A stretch of 20,514 bases of DNA from JAKFWI01 sp050246435 (lineage in GTDB: Bacteria > Pseudomonadota > Alphaproteobacteria > Caulobacterales > Aquidulcibacteraceae). Numbering within the stretch: position 1 is the first letter of the stretch; each line of letters starts with the position of its first letter. Below the pieces are notes generated by a model. The model was not told the origin of the DNA, did no database searches, and saw only the letters and a list, made by a program, of their open reading frames with translations. Made by a program: the position numbers and the translations under genes. Of the stretch, positions 6,776-14,104 are shown in pieces. The stretch is from NCBI GenBank assembly GCA_050246435.1, contig JBFWWB010000041.1:1-20514 (forward strand), given 5' to 3'.

Positions 6776-7237
6776 ATGCAGGCGGGCGAAAGCCGGCCGC
6801 TAACGCGCGGCGAAGCCGCCATCGCGCGTACGATGTTTGCGGCGAGCCTCGACCCCGGCGTGTTGCGCGTGGTGCAGGCGCCGCGCCTGTTTTTCGGCGC
6901 GATGGTGCCGGCGGGGCGCGTGATTTGGTTCTCGCGCTGGCGCGCCGCGCGCGATTTCGCCGAAGCCGACATCGAAGAGCAGGGCTGGCTGGTGCACGAG
7001 TTCGCCCATTGCTGGCAGGCGCGGCGCGGCGTGTTTCTGGCCGGAGCCAAGCTCTTTGCGCTGGGCGATCGCGCCTACAGCTACGCGATCGCGCCGGGCA
7101 AGGCGCTCACCGCCTACAATATCGAACAACAGGCCGAGATCGCGCGCCATCTGTTCCTGGCGCGCATGGGCGCTGCATGCCCGCACCCGCGCGATGCGCT
7201 GGAGGCGATCTGGGCGCGCGCGGCGGCGATGGTCTAG
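6776..7237 (+). CDS. HEXXH-motif protein, Vgr-related family
   Basis: A 153-residue protein resembling the small alphaproteobacterial family often labelled vgr-related protein. The N-terminus RPLTRGEAAIARTMF (7-21) and VIWFSRW are followed by WLVHEFAHCWQ (71-81), a zincin-type HEXXH site with His74, Glu75 and His78. Further on, AYNIEQQAEI (113-122) could supply a third ligand (Glu117 or Glu121). No signal peptide is evident. Peptidase activity is inferred from the motif only. The start is uncertain: the ATG at 6776 agrees with the family, but the TTG at 6764 overlaps the TPP-enzyme stop (TTGA) and is better spaced from GAGGCGG (6753-6759). Either way the gene follows the TPP-enzyme gene directly. 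Its stop shares a CTAG with the convergent 83-aa gene. Confidence 0.75.
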   Translation: MQAGESRPLTRGEAAIARTMFAASLDPGVLRVVQAPRLFFGAMVPAGRVIWFSRWRAARDFAEADIEEQGWLVHEFAHCWQARRGVFLAGAKLFALGDRAYSYAIAPGKALTAYNIEQQAEIARHLFLARMGAACPHPRDALEAIWARAAAMV

Positions 7238-7485
7238 GCGCGCAGGCCGCGGGTGATCATCGCCAGCAGCCGCGTGCGCCCTGCCGCCTTGCTCACGTCG
7301 ACGCGCCGCCAATCACCGCCCTCACGCAGATCGGCGAACAGGCCGGCAGGGTCTTCGTGAAAGTGCAGCCATGCCTTGCCCTGGAGGTAGAACACGCCCG
7401 GCCGCGGTTCGCGCAGGCCATGCGCGCGCACCTCAGCGAGCAGACCGTCAAGGGTTTTCAGCGCTTCGGGGCCCGCATGCTTCAT
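7234..7485 (-). CDS. Conserved hypothetical protein, 83 aa
   Basis: A cytoplasmic 83-residue protein of unknown function. The central part VFYLQGKAWLHFHEDPAGLFADLR (residues 31-54) looks like a conserved alphaproteobacterial family in which a FHED segment follows an aromatic-rich strand; the C-terminus is basic (AGRTRLLAMITRGLRA). No signal peptide or membrane helix is seen. It lies 17 bases after the TIGR02301-like gene on the same strand. There is no Shine-Dalgarno sequence before the ATG, but a perfect TATAAT sits 8 bases upstream, so a leaderless transcript is possible. The stop codon is within a CTAG shared with the opposing HEXXH-protein gene. Confidence 0.75.
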   Translation of the reverse strand: MKHAGPEALKTLDGLLAEVRAHGLREPRPGVFYLQGKAWLHFHEDPAGLFADLREGGDWRRVDVSKAAGRTRLLAMITRGLRA

Positions 7486-7493
7486 CGCCCGCG

Positions 7494-7499
7494 ATTATA
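7494..7499 (-). promoter_or_regulatory. TATAAT box just upstream of the 83-aa gene
   Basis: The minus strand reads TAG-CGC-TATAAT-CGCGGGCG-ATG, from the stop codon of the upstream gene to the start of the 83-aa gene. The -10 box is a perfect match in otherwise GC-rich DNA, but the -35 region (TCGCCG at 17-base spacing) is poor. Transcription would begin about two bases before the ATG. Confidence 0.35.
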
Positions 7500-7502
7500 G
7501 CG

Positions 7503-7919
7503 CTAGCGGTAGCGCGCGGCGAGCGCTGCAGTGAGGCGTGCGCCGCGGGCGCGCAATTCCTTCGCCGCCGCCTGCGCCGCAGGGGAACATTGCGGGAAGC
7601 GTTCTTCCTGATCGCGAAAGCCGCCGTTGAACGATTCCACCATCGCGGCGCGGCGCGGCGTGCCGGGCGGGCCTTCAAGGTTCATGAAATCGCGCATGCG
7701 GTTGCGCCAGGTCTGATCGCTGCGTCCGTTGCACAACCGCGCAATGTAGTGCGAAGAGCCGAGCACGGCGGAGAGATTGGCGAGGTCAGCCTCGTAGTTC
7801 GGCGGCTCGCGCTGGCCTTGCGCCTGCGCCGCGGCGGGCGCGGCGAGGCAGAGCCCGGCGAACCAGAGCCCGGCGCATAGGGCGAGGGCGGAATGCAGAA
7901 TCGCACGCATCGTCGACAT
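7503..7919 (-). CDS. Secreted TIGR02301-family protein
   Basis: A 138-residue protein with a clear signal peptide: MSTMRAIL, then a hydrophobic stretch SALALCAGLWFAGLCLA ending around APAAAQA near residue 32. The mature part begins with a YEADLANLSAVLGSSHYIARLCNG block (about 42-65), then RMRDFMNLEGPPGTPRRAAMVESFNGGFRDQE and a final Cys segment (FPQCSPAA). This arrangement matches, from memory, the uncharacterised alphaproteobacterial family TIGR02301; its function is unknown. The export route is probably Sec into the periplasm. The ATG at 7919 is used; an internal ATG at 7910 is nearly as good. Two Cys residues in the mature part could form a disulfide. The SLT-like lipoprotein gene lies 49 bases upstream on the same strand. 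Confidence 0.8.
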   Translation of the reverse strand: MSTMRAILHSALALCAGLWFAGLCLAAPAAAQAQGQREPPNYEADLANLSAVLGSSHYIARLCNGRSDQTWRNRMRDFMNLEGPPGTPRRAAMVESFNGGFRDQEERFPQCSPAAQAAAKELRARGARLTAALAARYR

Positions 7920-7968
7920 ATTACTTATCAGCGATAGCGGCGGGAACGTGAAGCGGGGCTGAACCGGA

Positions 7969-8559
7969 TCATGCGGTCCTGCGCCGGCAGAAGGATTGAT
8001 CGTTCAGATGCTGCTGCAGATCGGCGATCGCCTCGGGCCGGCGCAGCGAAGTCCAGAAGCGTCCCGCCCCGCGCCAGCCTTGTGCGGTGTAACCGCTGAC
8101 GAGCCCGTCGCGCCCAGCGGTGGCCGCCAGGATGCGCACGCCACAGGCGAGGTTGGTCTGCGGGTCGTTGAGCTGGGCCACGCCCACATTGGCGCAGCCA
8201 TAGCCGCGCGCGGCGTCCGGCGAGATGCCCAGCAGGCCGCGGCGCGGGCCCTTCACGGCGGCGGGATCGAGGCCGCTTTCGGCGGCGGCGATCTCCGACA
8301 CCAGCATCGCCCAGAATTCGCGCCGGCCCGAGGGCTCGAGCGCCGCGTAATTGGGGCAGAAGGCGTTCACGTCGCCTGGTGTGGCGGCCATCAGGTTCGC
8401 CCCTTCGCTGTCCAGCGCCAGGCGGGTCATCTGCGTCCAGGCGCGGCCTTCCGGGCGGCTGTCCCAGGCGGCCCGCCCGTTGGTTTCCGACGGAAACAGC
8501 GCGCGCCCGCCGCAGGCGGCGAGCAGAACGAGAAGCAGGATCGCAGCCGCGCGGCGCAT
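7969..8559 (-). CDS. Lytic transglycosylase-like (SLT) lipoprotein
   Basis: A 196-residue putative outer-membrane or periplasmic lipoprotein. The lipobox LLAAC places the lipidated Cys at residue 16 after a short hydrophobic signal. The core resembles a soluble lytic transglycosylase fold: FWAMLVSEIAAAESGLDP (82-99) has the catalytic-type Glu94-Ser95, followed by GLLGISPDAARGYGC (108-122) and LNDPQTNLACGVRILA (130-145), the arrangement of Glu-Ser, Gly-Leu-x-Gln/Ile and Asn-Leu-Gly in SLT domains. Cleavage of peptidoglycan glycan strands is inferred by family. GGAGGG lies just upstream of the ATG, supporting the start. The last 30 residues have no recognisable domain. The neighbours do not indicate a specific system. 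Confidence 0.82.
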   Translation of the reverse strand: MRRAAAILLLVLLAACGGRALFPSETNGRAAWDSRPEGRAWTQMTRLALDSEGANLMAATPGDVNAFCPNYAALEPSGRREFWAMLVSEIAAAESGLDPAAVKGPRRGLLGISPDAARGYGCANVGVAQLNDPQTNLACGVRILAATAGRDGLVSGYTAQGWRGAGRFWTSLRRPEAIADLQQHLNDQSFCRRRTA

Positions 8560-8684
8560 GAGCCCTCCGGGTGACGTCGTTGGCGCCCGACCTTATGGCG
8601 CGCTTCCCGCCGTCCCGCGAGGGGCCGGTTGCGGCGGAAGCGCCCGCGGCCTACCTCTGAGGCCCAAGCGTGGAGAATGCAGCG

Positions 8685-9509
8685 ATGGCGGAAGCACTGG
8701 CTGGCGAGCGCGTGGAGGGCAGCTTCTCCTACGCGGTATGGACGGGCGTGAAGCCGGTCGGCGAAACCTATGGCGCGGGGCCCGGCGGGCTGCAGCGGCG
8801 CGGCACGGGCGCGAACGAAAGCCACCGCATGAGCGTGCGCGACGCGCGCCCGATCCGTTCCAGCCTTAGCCTCGACGTCCAGGGCTTCGTACTGGCCGAT
8901 CACGCCACCGCGATGCGGGACTTCTTCGAACCCGGCGCCATCGAGACGATCTATTATCCCGAGATGGAGCGCCTGATCGCGGCGCAGGCCGGCGCCAAGC
9001 GCGTGCACATCTTTGATCACACCCTCCGCTCGGGAGATGCGGCCACGCGCGAGGCGCGCCAGATCCGCGAACCACTGAACGGCGTGCACAACGATTACAC
9101 CGCCTGGTCGGGGCCGCAGCGGGTGAAGGATTTGCTGCCCGACGAAGCCGAAACGCTGTTGCAGCGCCGCTTCGCGATCATCCAGGCATGGCGCCCGATC
9201 AATAAGCCGATCCTGCGCGATCCCCTGGCGCTGATCGACGCGCGCTCCCTGGAGGAAAAGGACTTGATCGCGGCGGAGCGGCGCTTCCCCAACCGCGTCG
9301 GCGAAACCTACGCGGTTCAGCACAATCCGAACCACCAATGGTTCTATTTCCCGCGCATGCAGCGCAACGAGGCGATCGTGTTCAAGGTGTACGATTCCGA
9401 TCCCGCCCGCGCGCGGTGGACGGCGCACGCCTCCTTCAAGGACCCAAATACTCCGGCTGACGCCGGCCCCCGAGAAAGCATCGAAATCCGCGCCTTCGCG
9501 TTCTTCTAG
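8685..9509 (+). CDS. CmcJ/NvfI-family putative Fe(II)/2-oxoglutarate oxygenase
   Basis: A 274-residue protein of the CmcJ/AsaB/NvfI family, known mostly from fungal and actinobacterial secondary metabolism but also present in proteobacteria. Visible family signatures are NGVHNDYTAW (132-141), AWRPINKPI (168-176), PLALIDARSL (180-189), QWFYFPRMQRNEAIVFKVYDS (218-238) and SIEIRAFAFF at the end. His135, Asp137 and His248 could form the HxD...H iron triad, and Arg269 could bind the co-substrate; this is inferred by analogy with the fungal oxygenase NvfI. The substrate is unknown. The ATG at 8685 has GGAGA nine bases upstream; a GTG at 8670 is the alternative. The gene stands alone, divergent from the SLT lipoprotein and convergent with the yqhA-like gene (two-base gap). 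Confidence 0.83.
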   Translation: MAEALAGERVEGSFSYAVWTGVKPVGETYGAGPGGLQRRGTGANESHRMSVRDARPIRSSLSLDVQGFVLADHATAMRDFFEPGAIETIYYPEMERLIAAQAGAKRVHIFDHTLRSGDAATREARQIREPLNGVHNDYTAWSGPQRVKDLLPDEAETLLQRRFAIIQAWRPINKPILRDPLALIDARSLEEKDLIAAERRFPNRVGETYAVQHNPNHQWFYFPRMQRNEAIVFKVYDSDPARARWTAHASFKDPNTPADAGPRESIEIRAFAFF

Positions 9510-9511
9510 TT

Positions 9512-10051
9512 CTATTTCACGGCGTGGGATTTGGCCTCGATCCAATCCATCGCCGCGAACGCTACGCCAGACACCACGAACGTCAGATGGATGACGACGT
9601 ACCAGAGCAACTGCTCGGGGCGGTAATTGTCGATGTTCATGAATATTTTCAGCAGATGGATGCCGCTGATCGCCACGATCGAAGCGATCAACTTGATCTT
9701 CAGGCCGGAGAAATCCAGCGTGCCCATCCATTCCGGGCGGTCGGGATCGTCGCGCGCGCTTTCCAGCTTGGAGACGAAATTTTCGTAACCGGAAAACAGG
9801 ATGATCAGTACCAGATTGCCGGCAAGCGAGAGGTCCACCAGGGTCAGCACCAACAGGATAATGTCGGTCTCGTCCATCGCCAGAATGTGCGGCGCCTGGA
9901 CATAGAGTTCGCGGAAGAAGGTGACGATGAGGATCGCCAGCGCCGCGATCAGTCCCAAATAGACCGGCGCCATCAGCCAGCGGCTGACGAAGATCGCACG
10001 CTCGATGACGTGTTCGGCGCGGCCGGCCATGGTGGTCTTGGGTTCGCTCAT
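9512..10051 (-). CDS. yqhA: UPF0114/YqhA-family membrane protein
   Basis: A 179-residue polytopic inner-membrane protein of the TIGR00645/UPF0114 family. It starts AEHVIERAIFVSRWLMAPVYLGLIAALAI with the family ER..F.SRW motif, then shows membrane segments at about 28-48, 64-86, 118-137 and 146-166. The loop GYENFVSKLE (88-97) and the segment DFSGLKIKLIASIVAISGIHLLK (113-135) are the best conserved blocks of the family. Function is not established. The ATG at 10051 is the family start. It ends two bases from the stop of the convergent oxygenase gene and lies about 100 bases downstream of the beta-helix gene on the same strand, with an inverted repeat between. Confidence 0.92.
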   Translation of the reverse strand: MSEPKTTMAGRAEHVIERAIFVSRWLMAPVYLGLIAALAILIVTFFRELYVQAPHILAMDETDIILLVLTLVDLSLAGNLVLIILFSGYENFVSKLESARDDPDRPEWMGTLDFSGLKIKLIASIVAISGIHLLKIFMNIDNYRPEQLLWYVVIHLTFVVSGVAFAAMDWIEAKSHAVK

Positions 10052-10102
10052 GGGGCGCTGCTACGCGAAGAGGAGGCTTTCGCCCAAGGCCATTCCCCTA
10101 AT

Positions 10103-10122
10103 CGCGCGCATTACGGCGCGCG
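10103..10122 (-). terminator. Inverted repeat after the beta-helix gene
   Basis: CGCGCGC and GCGCGCG flank a six-base loop, giving a 7-bp GC-only stem in the roughly 100-base gap between the beta-helix stop and the yqhA-like start. No T-run follows on either strand, so termination is only a possibility. Confidence 0.3.
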
Positions 10123-10149
10123 TCGCCGGAAGGGCGGGCGCTCGCAGCG

Positions 10150-11358
10150 TCACCGCACCGTTTTAGGCAGCTTCACGGGGGCTAGCTCGCCCACCGTCGT
10201 CACCGGGGGATAGGCTGCGGCTGGCTCGGCTTCGGCGAAATCGCCGCCCGCGCTCATCAGGCCCAGCACATAGCCGCGCGGCCCGCCCTTTTGATCGCTC
10301 TTGTTGTCTTCGACGGCGAGCAGCACCGGCTCCTGGTGCGGCGCGCCGCCGGCGAAATAGGCGGTGGCTCCGTCCCAGATCACGTCGGGCGCGACGACGC
10401 TTTGCAGGCGCGCGAAGGCAGGAGCTGGCGCGAAGCCCGTGCGGCCGAAGCGGTTCTTCCGCACCGCGACGTTGCGCGGCAACGCATTGAAATTCGCCGC
10501 CGCCGCGGGCTGCGGCCATGCCATCAGCACGACGTTGGCGGTGGGATTTTCGCCGATGTCGTTTTCCACGACATGCACCGCGCGTGCGGCGGAAACGAAC
10601 ACGCCGACGCCGGCCGGCGCCGCCGCCAGCGGCGAGCCGGCGGGCGCGTAATTCGCGCCGTCGGAGGAAAGAAATTTGTTGCGCGTCAGCAGCACGCCGT
10701 CGCCCGCCTGCTGCTTGCCCGCCTCGTCGAACACAGCCACGGCGGTCGCGTTGCGTTGCGCGACATTGCCGAACGCCTCGACCGCGACGCTGTTGGAAAC
10801 GCGCAGGCCAACGATGTTGTTTTCCAGCACGCTGTCGCGCACCACCACCGTGCGTGCGCCCAGAACGGCGACGCCCGCGCCGGCGCCGCGCGCGATCGTT
10901 TCCTGCACCAGCACATTGCTCGATGTCTCGATGGCGACGCCAGAAGCCGCCGGCGCGCTCTGCGCCCATTGCGCGCGCACGCCGCGCACCGCGACGCTGT
11001 CGGCGCCGGCGATCTTCAGCGCCGCCCCGCGCGCGTCCTCAATCGCCAGATCGCGCACCACGAGGCCGCGCGCCGCGATCGTCACCCCGTCGCCTGCGCC
11101 CTGCTGGCCGGCGAAGGAGAGGATCGTCTTGTCCTGGCCTTCGCCGAGCAGATCGACACCGTCCGTCGTTAGCGTGAAGCCGGCGTCGAGCGCGAAGAAG
11201 CCGCGTGCGAAGCGAATAGAATCACCCGGCTGCGCATGCGCCAGCGCTGCGGCCAGCAGGCCCGGCGCCTCCGGCCCCGGCCTGATGCGCCAATCCTTCG
11301 CGTGCGCCGGGCTCGCAAGCGCCAGCGCGGCGATGAAGGCGAACGCGAAACACCGCAT
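10150..11358 (-). CDS. Exported right-handed parallel beta-helix protein
   Basis: A 402-residue secreted protein. The signal peptide is residues 1-20 (FAFAFIAALALASPAHA, cleavage after AHA). From about residue 45 the sequence shows beta-helix coil repeats of some 22-25 residues with alternating hydrophobics and Asn/Asp turns: GVDLLGEGQDKTIL, LVVRDLAIEDARGAALKI, SVAVRGVRAQW, VLVQETIARGAGAGVAV, VVVRDSVLENNIVGLRV and VHVVENDIGENPTANVVL. This resembles the pectate-lyase-like fold of TIGR03805-type repeat proteins; no lyase catalytic residues are obvious, so substrate and activity remain open. A strong GGAGGGG precedes the ATG. The tail after about 330 has no recognisable repeat. Location is periplasmic or extracellular. 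It diverges from the DUF6498-like membrane gene. Confidence 0.85.
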   Translation of the reverse strand: MRCFAFAFIAALALASPAHAKDWRIRPGPEAPGLLAAALAHAQPGDSIRFARGFFALDAGFTLTTDGVDLLGEGQDKTILSFAGQQGAGDGVTIAARGLVVRDLAIEDARGAALKIAGADSVAVRGVRAQWAQSAPAASGVAIETSSNVLVQETIARGAGAGVAVLGARTVVVRDSVLENNIVGLRVSNSVAVEAFGNVAQRNATAVAVFDEAGKQQAGDGVLLTRNKFLSSDGANYAPAGSPLAAAPAGVGVFVSAARAVHVVENDIGENPTANVVLMAWPQPAAAANFNALPRNVAVRKNRFGRTGFAPAPAFARLQSVVAPDVIWDGATAYFAGGAPHQEPVLLAVEDNKSDQKGGPRGYVLGLMSAGGDFAEAEPAAAYPPVTTVGELAPVKLPKTVR

Positions 11359-11448
11359 GGAATCCCCTCCGTGGCGCGGCGACCATCGAAGCCTTCGTCC
11401 GCCTTGTAAAGCTTCCCCAACGGGGCGAAGTGCTGCAGGATCACGCGC

Positions 11449-12183
11449 ATGGCCGGGCTGGCGCAGTTCAATTTCGCGTCACCGCGCGTGTGGGGCGCGC
11501 TCGCCGCGAACGCCATCCCGGTGGCTGGCGTGCTGTTCTGGGGCTGGAGCGCGGGCGCGCTCATGCTGCTCTATTGGCTCGAAAATGTCGTCGTCGGCGT
11601 GTTCAACGCGCTGCGCATGGGGGTGAGCGGGGCGGCGCAAGGACCGGCTGCGGGAGTGGGCGCGCTGTTTCTGATCGCCTTCTTCCTGTTCCACTACGGC
11701 ATGTTCTGCGCCGTGCACGGCGTGTTCGTGTGGACCATGTTTGGTCAGGGTCTCGAAACGCTTGCGCGCGGCGCTGATCCGTTCGCCGATCCGTTGGGCT
11801 TCGTCGGCCATATTGCGCTGGCGACGCCGGGTCTGCGCGCCGGCTTCGCCGCAATGGTGGTCTGGCACGCGGCGATGTTCTTCGTGTTCTTCCTCGGCCG
11901 GCGCGAATACCGCGAAACCGATCCGATGACGCAGATGTCGCGGCCGTACGGGCGGATCGTCGTGCTGCACGTAACGATCATCGCGGGCGGCTTCGTCGTG
12001 CTTGCGCTCGGCCAGCCGGTCTTCGCCGTGGCGATCCTATCAGCGCTGAAAGCGGCGATGGACATGGGCGGCGCAGCACGCGTCGCTGCGCAGGACGGGC
12101 GCCCGCAGCAGGCGTGGCGCGCGGCGATGGCTCAGATCGCGGCGTTGCGCGCCCGCACGCCGCCACCCCCGCCGCAAGGCTGA
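11449..12183 (+). CDS. Polytopic membrane protein, DUF6498-like
   Basis: A 244-residue inner-membrane protein with about six hydrophobic segments (approximately residues 16-34, 36-56, 66-96, 118-135, 138-150 and 170-200). The segment LMLLYWLENVVVGVFNALRMG (38-58) is the recognisable block of the family I know as DUF6498; the Trp-Leu-Glu-Asn in the membrane is typical. LFHYGMFCAVHGVFVW adds His and Cys residues in a helix. The C-terminus is a cytoplasmic tail ending in a Pro-rich stretch (RTPPPPPQG). No function is known. The ATG at 11449 has AGGA nine bases upstream. The gene is 57 bases before the TPR gene, which seems to have its own promoter. Confidence 0.75.
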   Translation: MAGLAQFNFASPRVWGALAANAIPVAGVLFWGWSAGALMLLYWLENVVVGVFNALRMGVSGAAQGPAAGVGALFLIAFFLFHYGMFCAVHGVFVWTMFGQGLETLARGADPFADPLGFVGHIALATPGLRAGFAAMVVWHAAMFFVFFLGRREYRETDPMTQMSRPYGRIVVLHVTIIAGGFVVLALGQPVFAVAILSALKAAMDMGGAARVAAQDGRPQQAWRAAMAQIAALRARTPPPPPQG

Positions 12184-12191
12184 TTTCCGCC

Positions 12192-12219
12192 TTCCGCTGC
12201 GTCGCGGCCCCGCTATAGT
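12192..12219 (+). promoter_or_regulatory. Candidate promoter of the membrane/TPR gene
   Basis: TTCCGC (12192-12197) and TATAGT (12214-12219) with a 16-base spacer lie 21 bases before the ATG at 12241. The -10 box is good and the -35 box is weak. Confidence 0.35.
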
Positions 12220-12240
12220 ACGCATCGGGTGGGGTGCCGC

Positions 12241-13740
12241 ATGAGCGATGTTGCGGTGGATAAGAGGCCGGAGCGCACGCAGGAATCGCCGCCTGCGCGC
12301 ACGGAGGAAAACGTGTTCGAGGCGGGCGCGCGCTCGCTCGCCGAATTCGTCGTCCGCGCGGCGGTGCTGCCCTTTACATTGCTCGCGTCCAAGCCCAGCA
12401 CGATCCTTCGCGCGGCGGAAAGCGGCAATTATCGCCCGCTGCCGTCGCCCTTTCTGCTGGCGTTGATCACCGGCGTGATCCTGTCGGGCGCGATCCGCGC
12501 ACTCGGCAAGCTCGATCTGTTCTCGAAGTCCGCCGGCGAGGATTTCCTCAACGCGGCGATGGCCTTCTACGGCGAGACAGATGGGATGAAGGCGGTGCTG
12601 TTTGCGCTGCCCTACATCGCCGCCCTCTGGATCGTCTCCGGGCTCATCTCGCTCGTCATGGGGCGCGGTGTGAAAAGCGCGCATGCGCTGTTCGCGTGCT
12701 TCGCCTATTGCATCGCGGCGTTCGTGGAGATCGTCTTCTTGTTCGCGCTGGTGGCGCTCGCCGGCGGGCAATTGGCTGGCGGCGTGCCGACGATCGCGCA
12801 TCTGGGCGTGCCGCTGGCGATTGCGCTGTTCTTCGCGTCGAAGATCGTGCGCGTGATCCTGCTCATACGCAAGCAGGGAGGCGCGCCGCTGGCGGGCGCC
12901 GCCGCGGCGGTTCCGTTGGCGCTGCTGGCGATGGCTGCGGTCGGCGCCATCGGCGGCGCCATCACCTATCAAGCCTTCAGCACTGTCTGGTACCGCAGCG
13001 GGCGCACCACTGCGGAAACCTATGCCGCGATGGCGGAATCGATGGTGAGAATTAAGAAATACGATGAAGCGCTCTCCAATTATGACCAGGCGCTGCTGCG
13101 CGAGCCGAAGGACGCCAACCTTTACCGCCAGCGCGGCGAGGTATTTGCGATGATGGGCGACCATCAGCGCGCCATAATCGATTTCGATACGGCCGTGCGC
13201 CTCAAGCCGGAGTACGATACTGCGATCGCGGCGCGGCGGGACTCCTATCTGGCGCTGGGCGATTATGCGCGCGCGATCGCCGATGGCGACCGCCTTATAG
13301 AAAGCAATCCACTGTACCAGCACGCGTTGACGATGCGGTGCCGCACGCGCGCGTTATGGGGCGAAGAGTTGGACAAGGCGCTCGCCGATTGCAACGAGGC
13401 CGTGCGGCTTCAACCGAATATCGCTTGGTCGATCACCACGCGCGGCTTCGTGCGTCTGCGCCGGCACGAGGCCGCCGCCGCCTTCGTCGATTACGACCGG
13501 GCCGTGAATCTCGTGCGGGATCCCGGCCGCAACGATGGTCTTCGCCGCGCCCGCGCCACAGCGCTTTATGGCCGCGGCCTTGCATATCTTGCGCTCGGAC
13601 GCGCCGATGAGGGCCGGGCCGATATTGCGGCGGCCGTCGCGCTCACGCCCGATGTCGCCGCCGAGTTCGGCTCCTTCGCGTTCAATCCTAACCTGCCAGC
13701 GCCGCCGCCGCCCGCGCTACCCGCAGTAAGTCCGCCGTAA
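12241..13740 (+). CDS. Membrane protein with Yip1-like domain and TPR repeats
   Basis: A 499-residue two-part protein. Residues 30-255 hold about five membrane helices in a Yip1-like arrangement: AAVLPFTLLASKPSTILRAAE at the start, then FLLALITGVILSGAI, VLFALPYIAALWIVSGLISLVMG, a helix pair around 148-178 and 188-206, and ALLAMAAVGAIGGAITYQAF. From about 262 there are TPR repeats, first YAAMAESMVRIKKYDEALSN, YDQALLREPKDANLYRQRGE, then MMGDHQRAIIDFDTAVRLKP and at least three more to about 480. The tail is Pro-rich (LPAPPPPALPAVSPP). It probably scaffolds protein contacts at the inner membrane; no partner is evident. The ATG at 12241 follows GGTGGGG; the GTG at 12229 is less likely. The 3' end overlaps the opposing NUDIX gene by 53 bases. 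Confidence 0.85.
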   Translation: MSDVAVDKRPERTQESPPARTEENVFEAGARSLAEFVVRAAVLPFTLLASKPSTILRAAESGNYRPLPSPFLLALITGVILSGAIRALGKLDLFSKSAGEDFLNAAMAFYGETDGMKAVLFALPYIAALWIVSGLISLVMGRGVKSAHALFACFAYCIAAFVEIVFLFALVALAGGQLAGGVPTIAHLGVPLAIALFFASKIVRVILLIRKQGGAPLAGAAAAVPLALLAMAAVGAIGGAITYQAFSTVWYRSGRTTAETYAAMAESMVRIKKYDEALSNYDQALLREPKDANLYRQRGEVFAMMGDHQRAIIDFDTAVRLKPEYDTAIAARRDSYLALGDYARAIADGDRLIESNPLYQHALTMRCRTRALWGEELDKALADCNEAVRLQPNIAWSITTRGFVRLRRHEAAAAFVDYDRAVNLVRDPGRNDGLRRARATALYGRGLAYLALGRADEGRADIAAAVALTPDVAAEFGSFAFNPNLPAPPPPALPAVSPP

Positions 13741-14104
13741 GGCCCAGCGCCTCGATTTCATCCATCGCAAAGAAGCGCGCCTCCAGCGCTTCTTCCGTGG
13801 CGCGCGGTTCGCCGGCGCGCCAGCGCGCGGCGTATTCGAGGATCACGAAATGCGCTTCCGGCGCTTCGGCGTCGGGGAACAAGCCGTCATAGGCTTCGAC
13901 AAGGCCGATAAGGTCGCCCTCGACGCCGGTTTCCTCGCGCAGTTCGCGCAGGGCGGCGGCCTCCGCGCGCTCGCCCCAATCGATGCGCCCGCCGGGAACC
14001 GACCATGCGCCCGCGTTCGGCGCCCGCGCCCGGCGGATCAGCAACAGCTCTCGCCCGCGAAAGCAGAAGACGCCGACGCACGGCGTGGGAAATCGTTCGG
14101 TCAT
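13688..14104 (-). CDS. NUDIX hydrolase
   Basis: A 138-residue cytoplasmic pyrophosphohydrolase of the NUDIX superfamily. The complete Nudix box runs from Gly39 to Val61 (GRIDWGE at 39-45, then REL at 53-55 and EETGV at 57-61), with the metal-binding Glu54, Glu57 and Glu58. The preceding LLLIRRARAPNAGAWSVPGG is the common MutT/ADP-ribose pyrophosphatase entry. The substrate (nucleoside diphosphate sugar, dinucleotide or oxidised dNTP) cannot be told. The ATG at 14104 gives the family N-terminus TPCVGVFCFRG; a TTG at 14137 would add 11 basic residues. No clear ribosome site is seen for either. Its last 53 bases lie on the opposite strand of the TPR gene tail. It diverges from the small secreted protein. 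Confidence 0.95.
   Translation of the reverse strand: MTERFPTPCVGVFCFRGRELLLIRRARAPNAGAWSVPGGRIDWGERAEAAALRELREETGVEGDLIGLVEAYDGLFPDAEAPEAHFVILEYAARWRAGEPRATEEALEARFFAMDEIEALGLTADLLRVARAAAALAG

Noticed and set aside
11380..11415. TTTACA/GATGGT on the minus strand as promoter of the beta-helix gene
   Set aside because: Spacing is 17 bases but the -10 box matches only half of the consensus; too weak to list as a feature.
12040..13323. A 427-codon antisense frame over the TPR gene
   Set aside because: His/Arg/Gln-rich shadow with no recognisable domain; the plus frame has membrane helices and TPR repeats.
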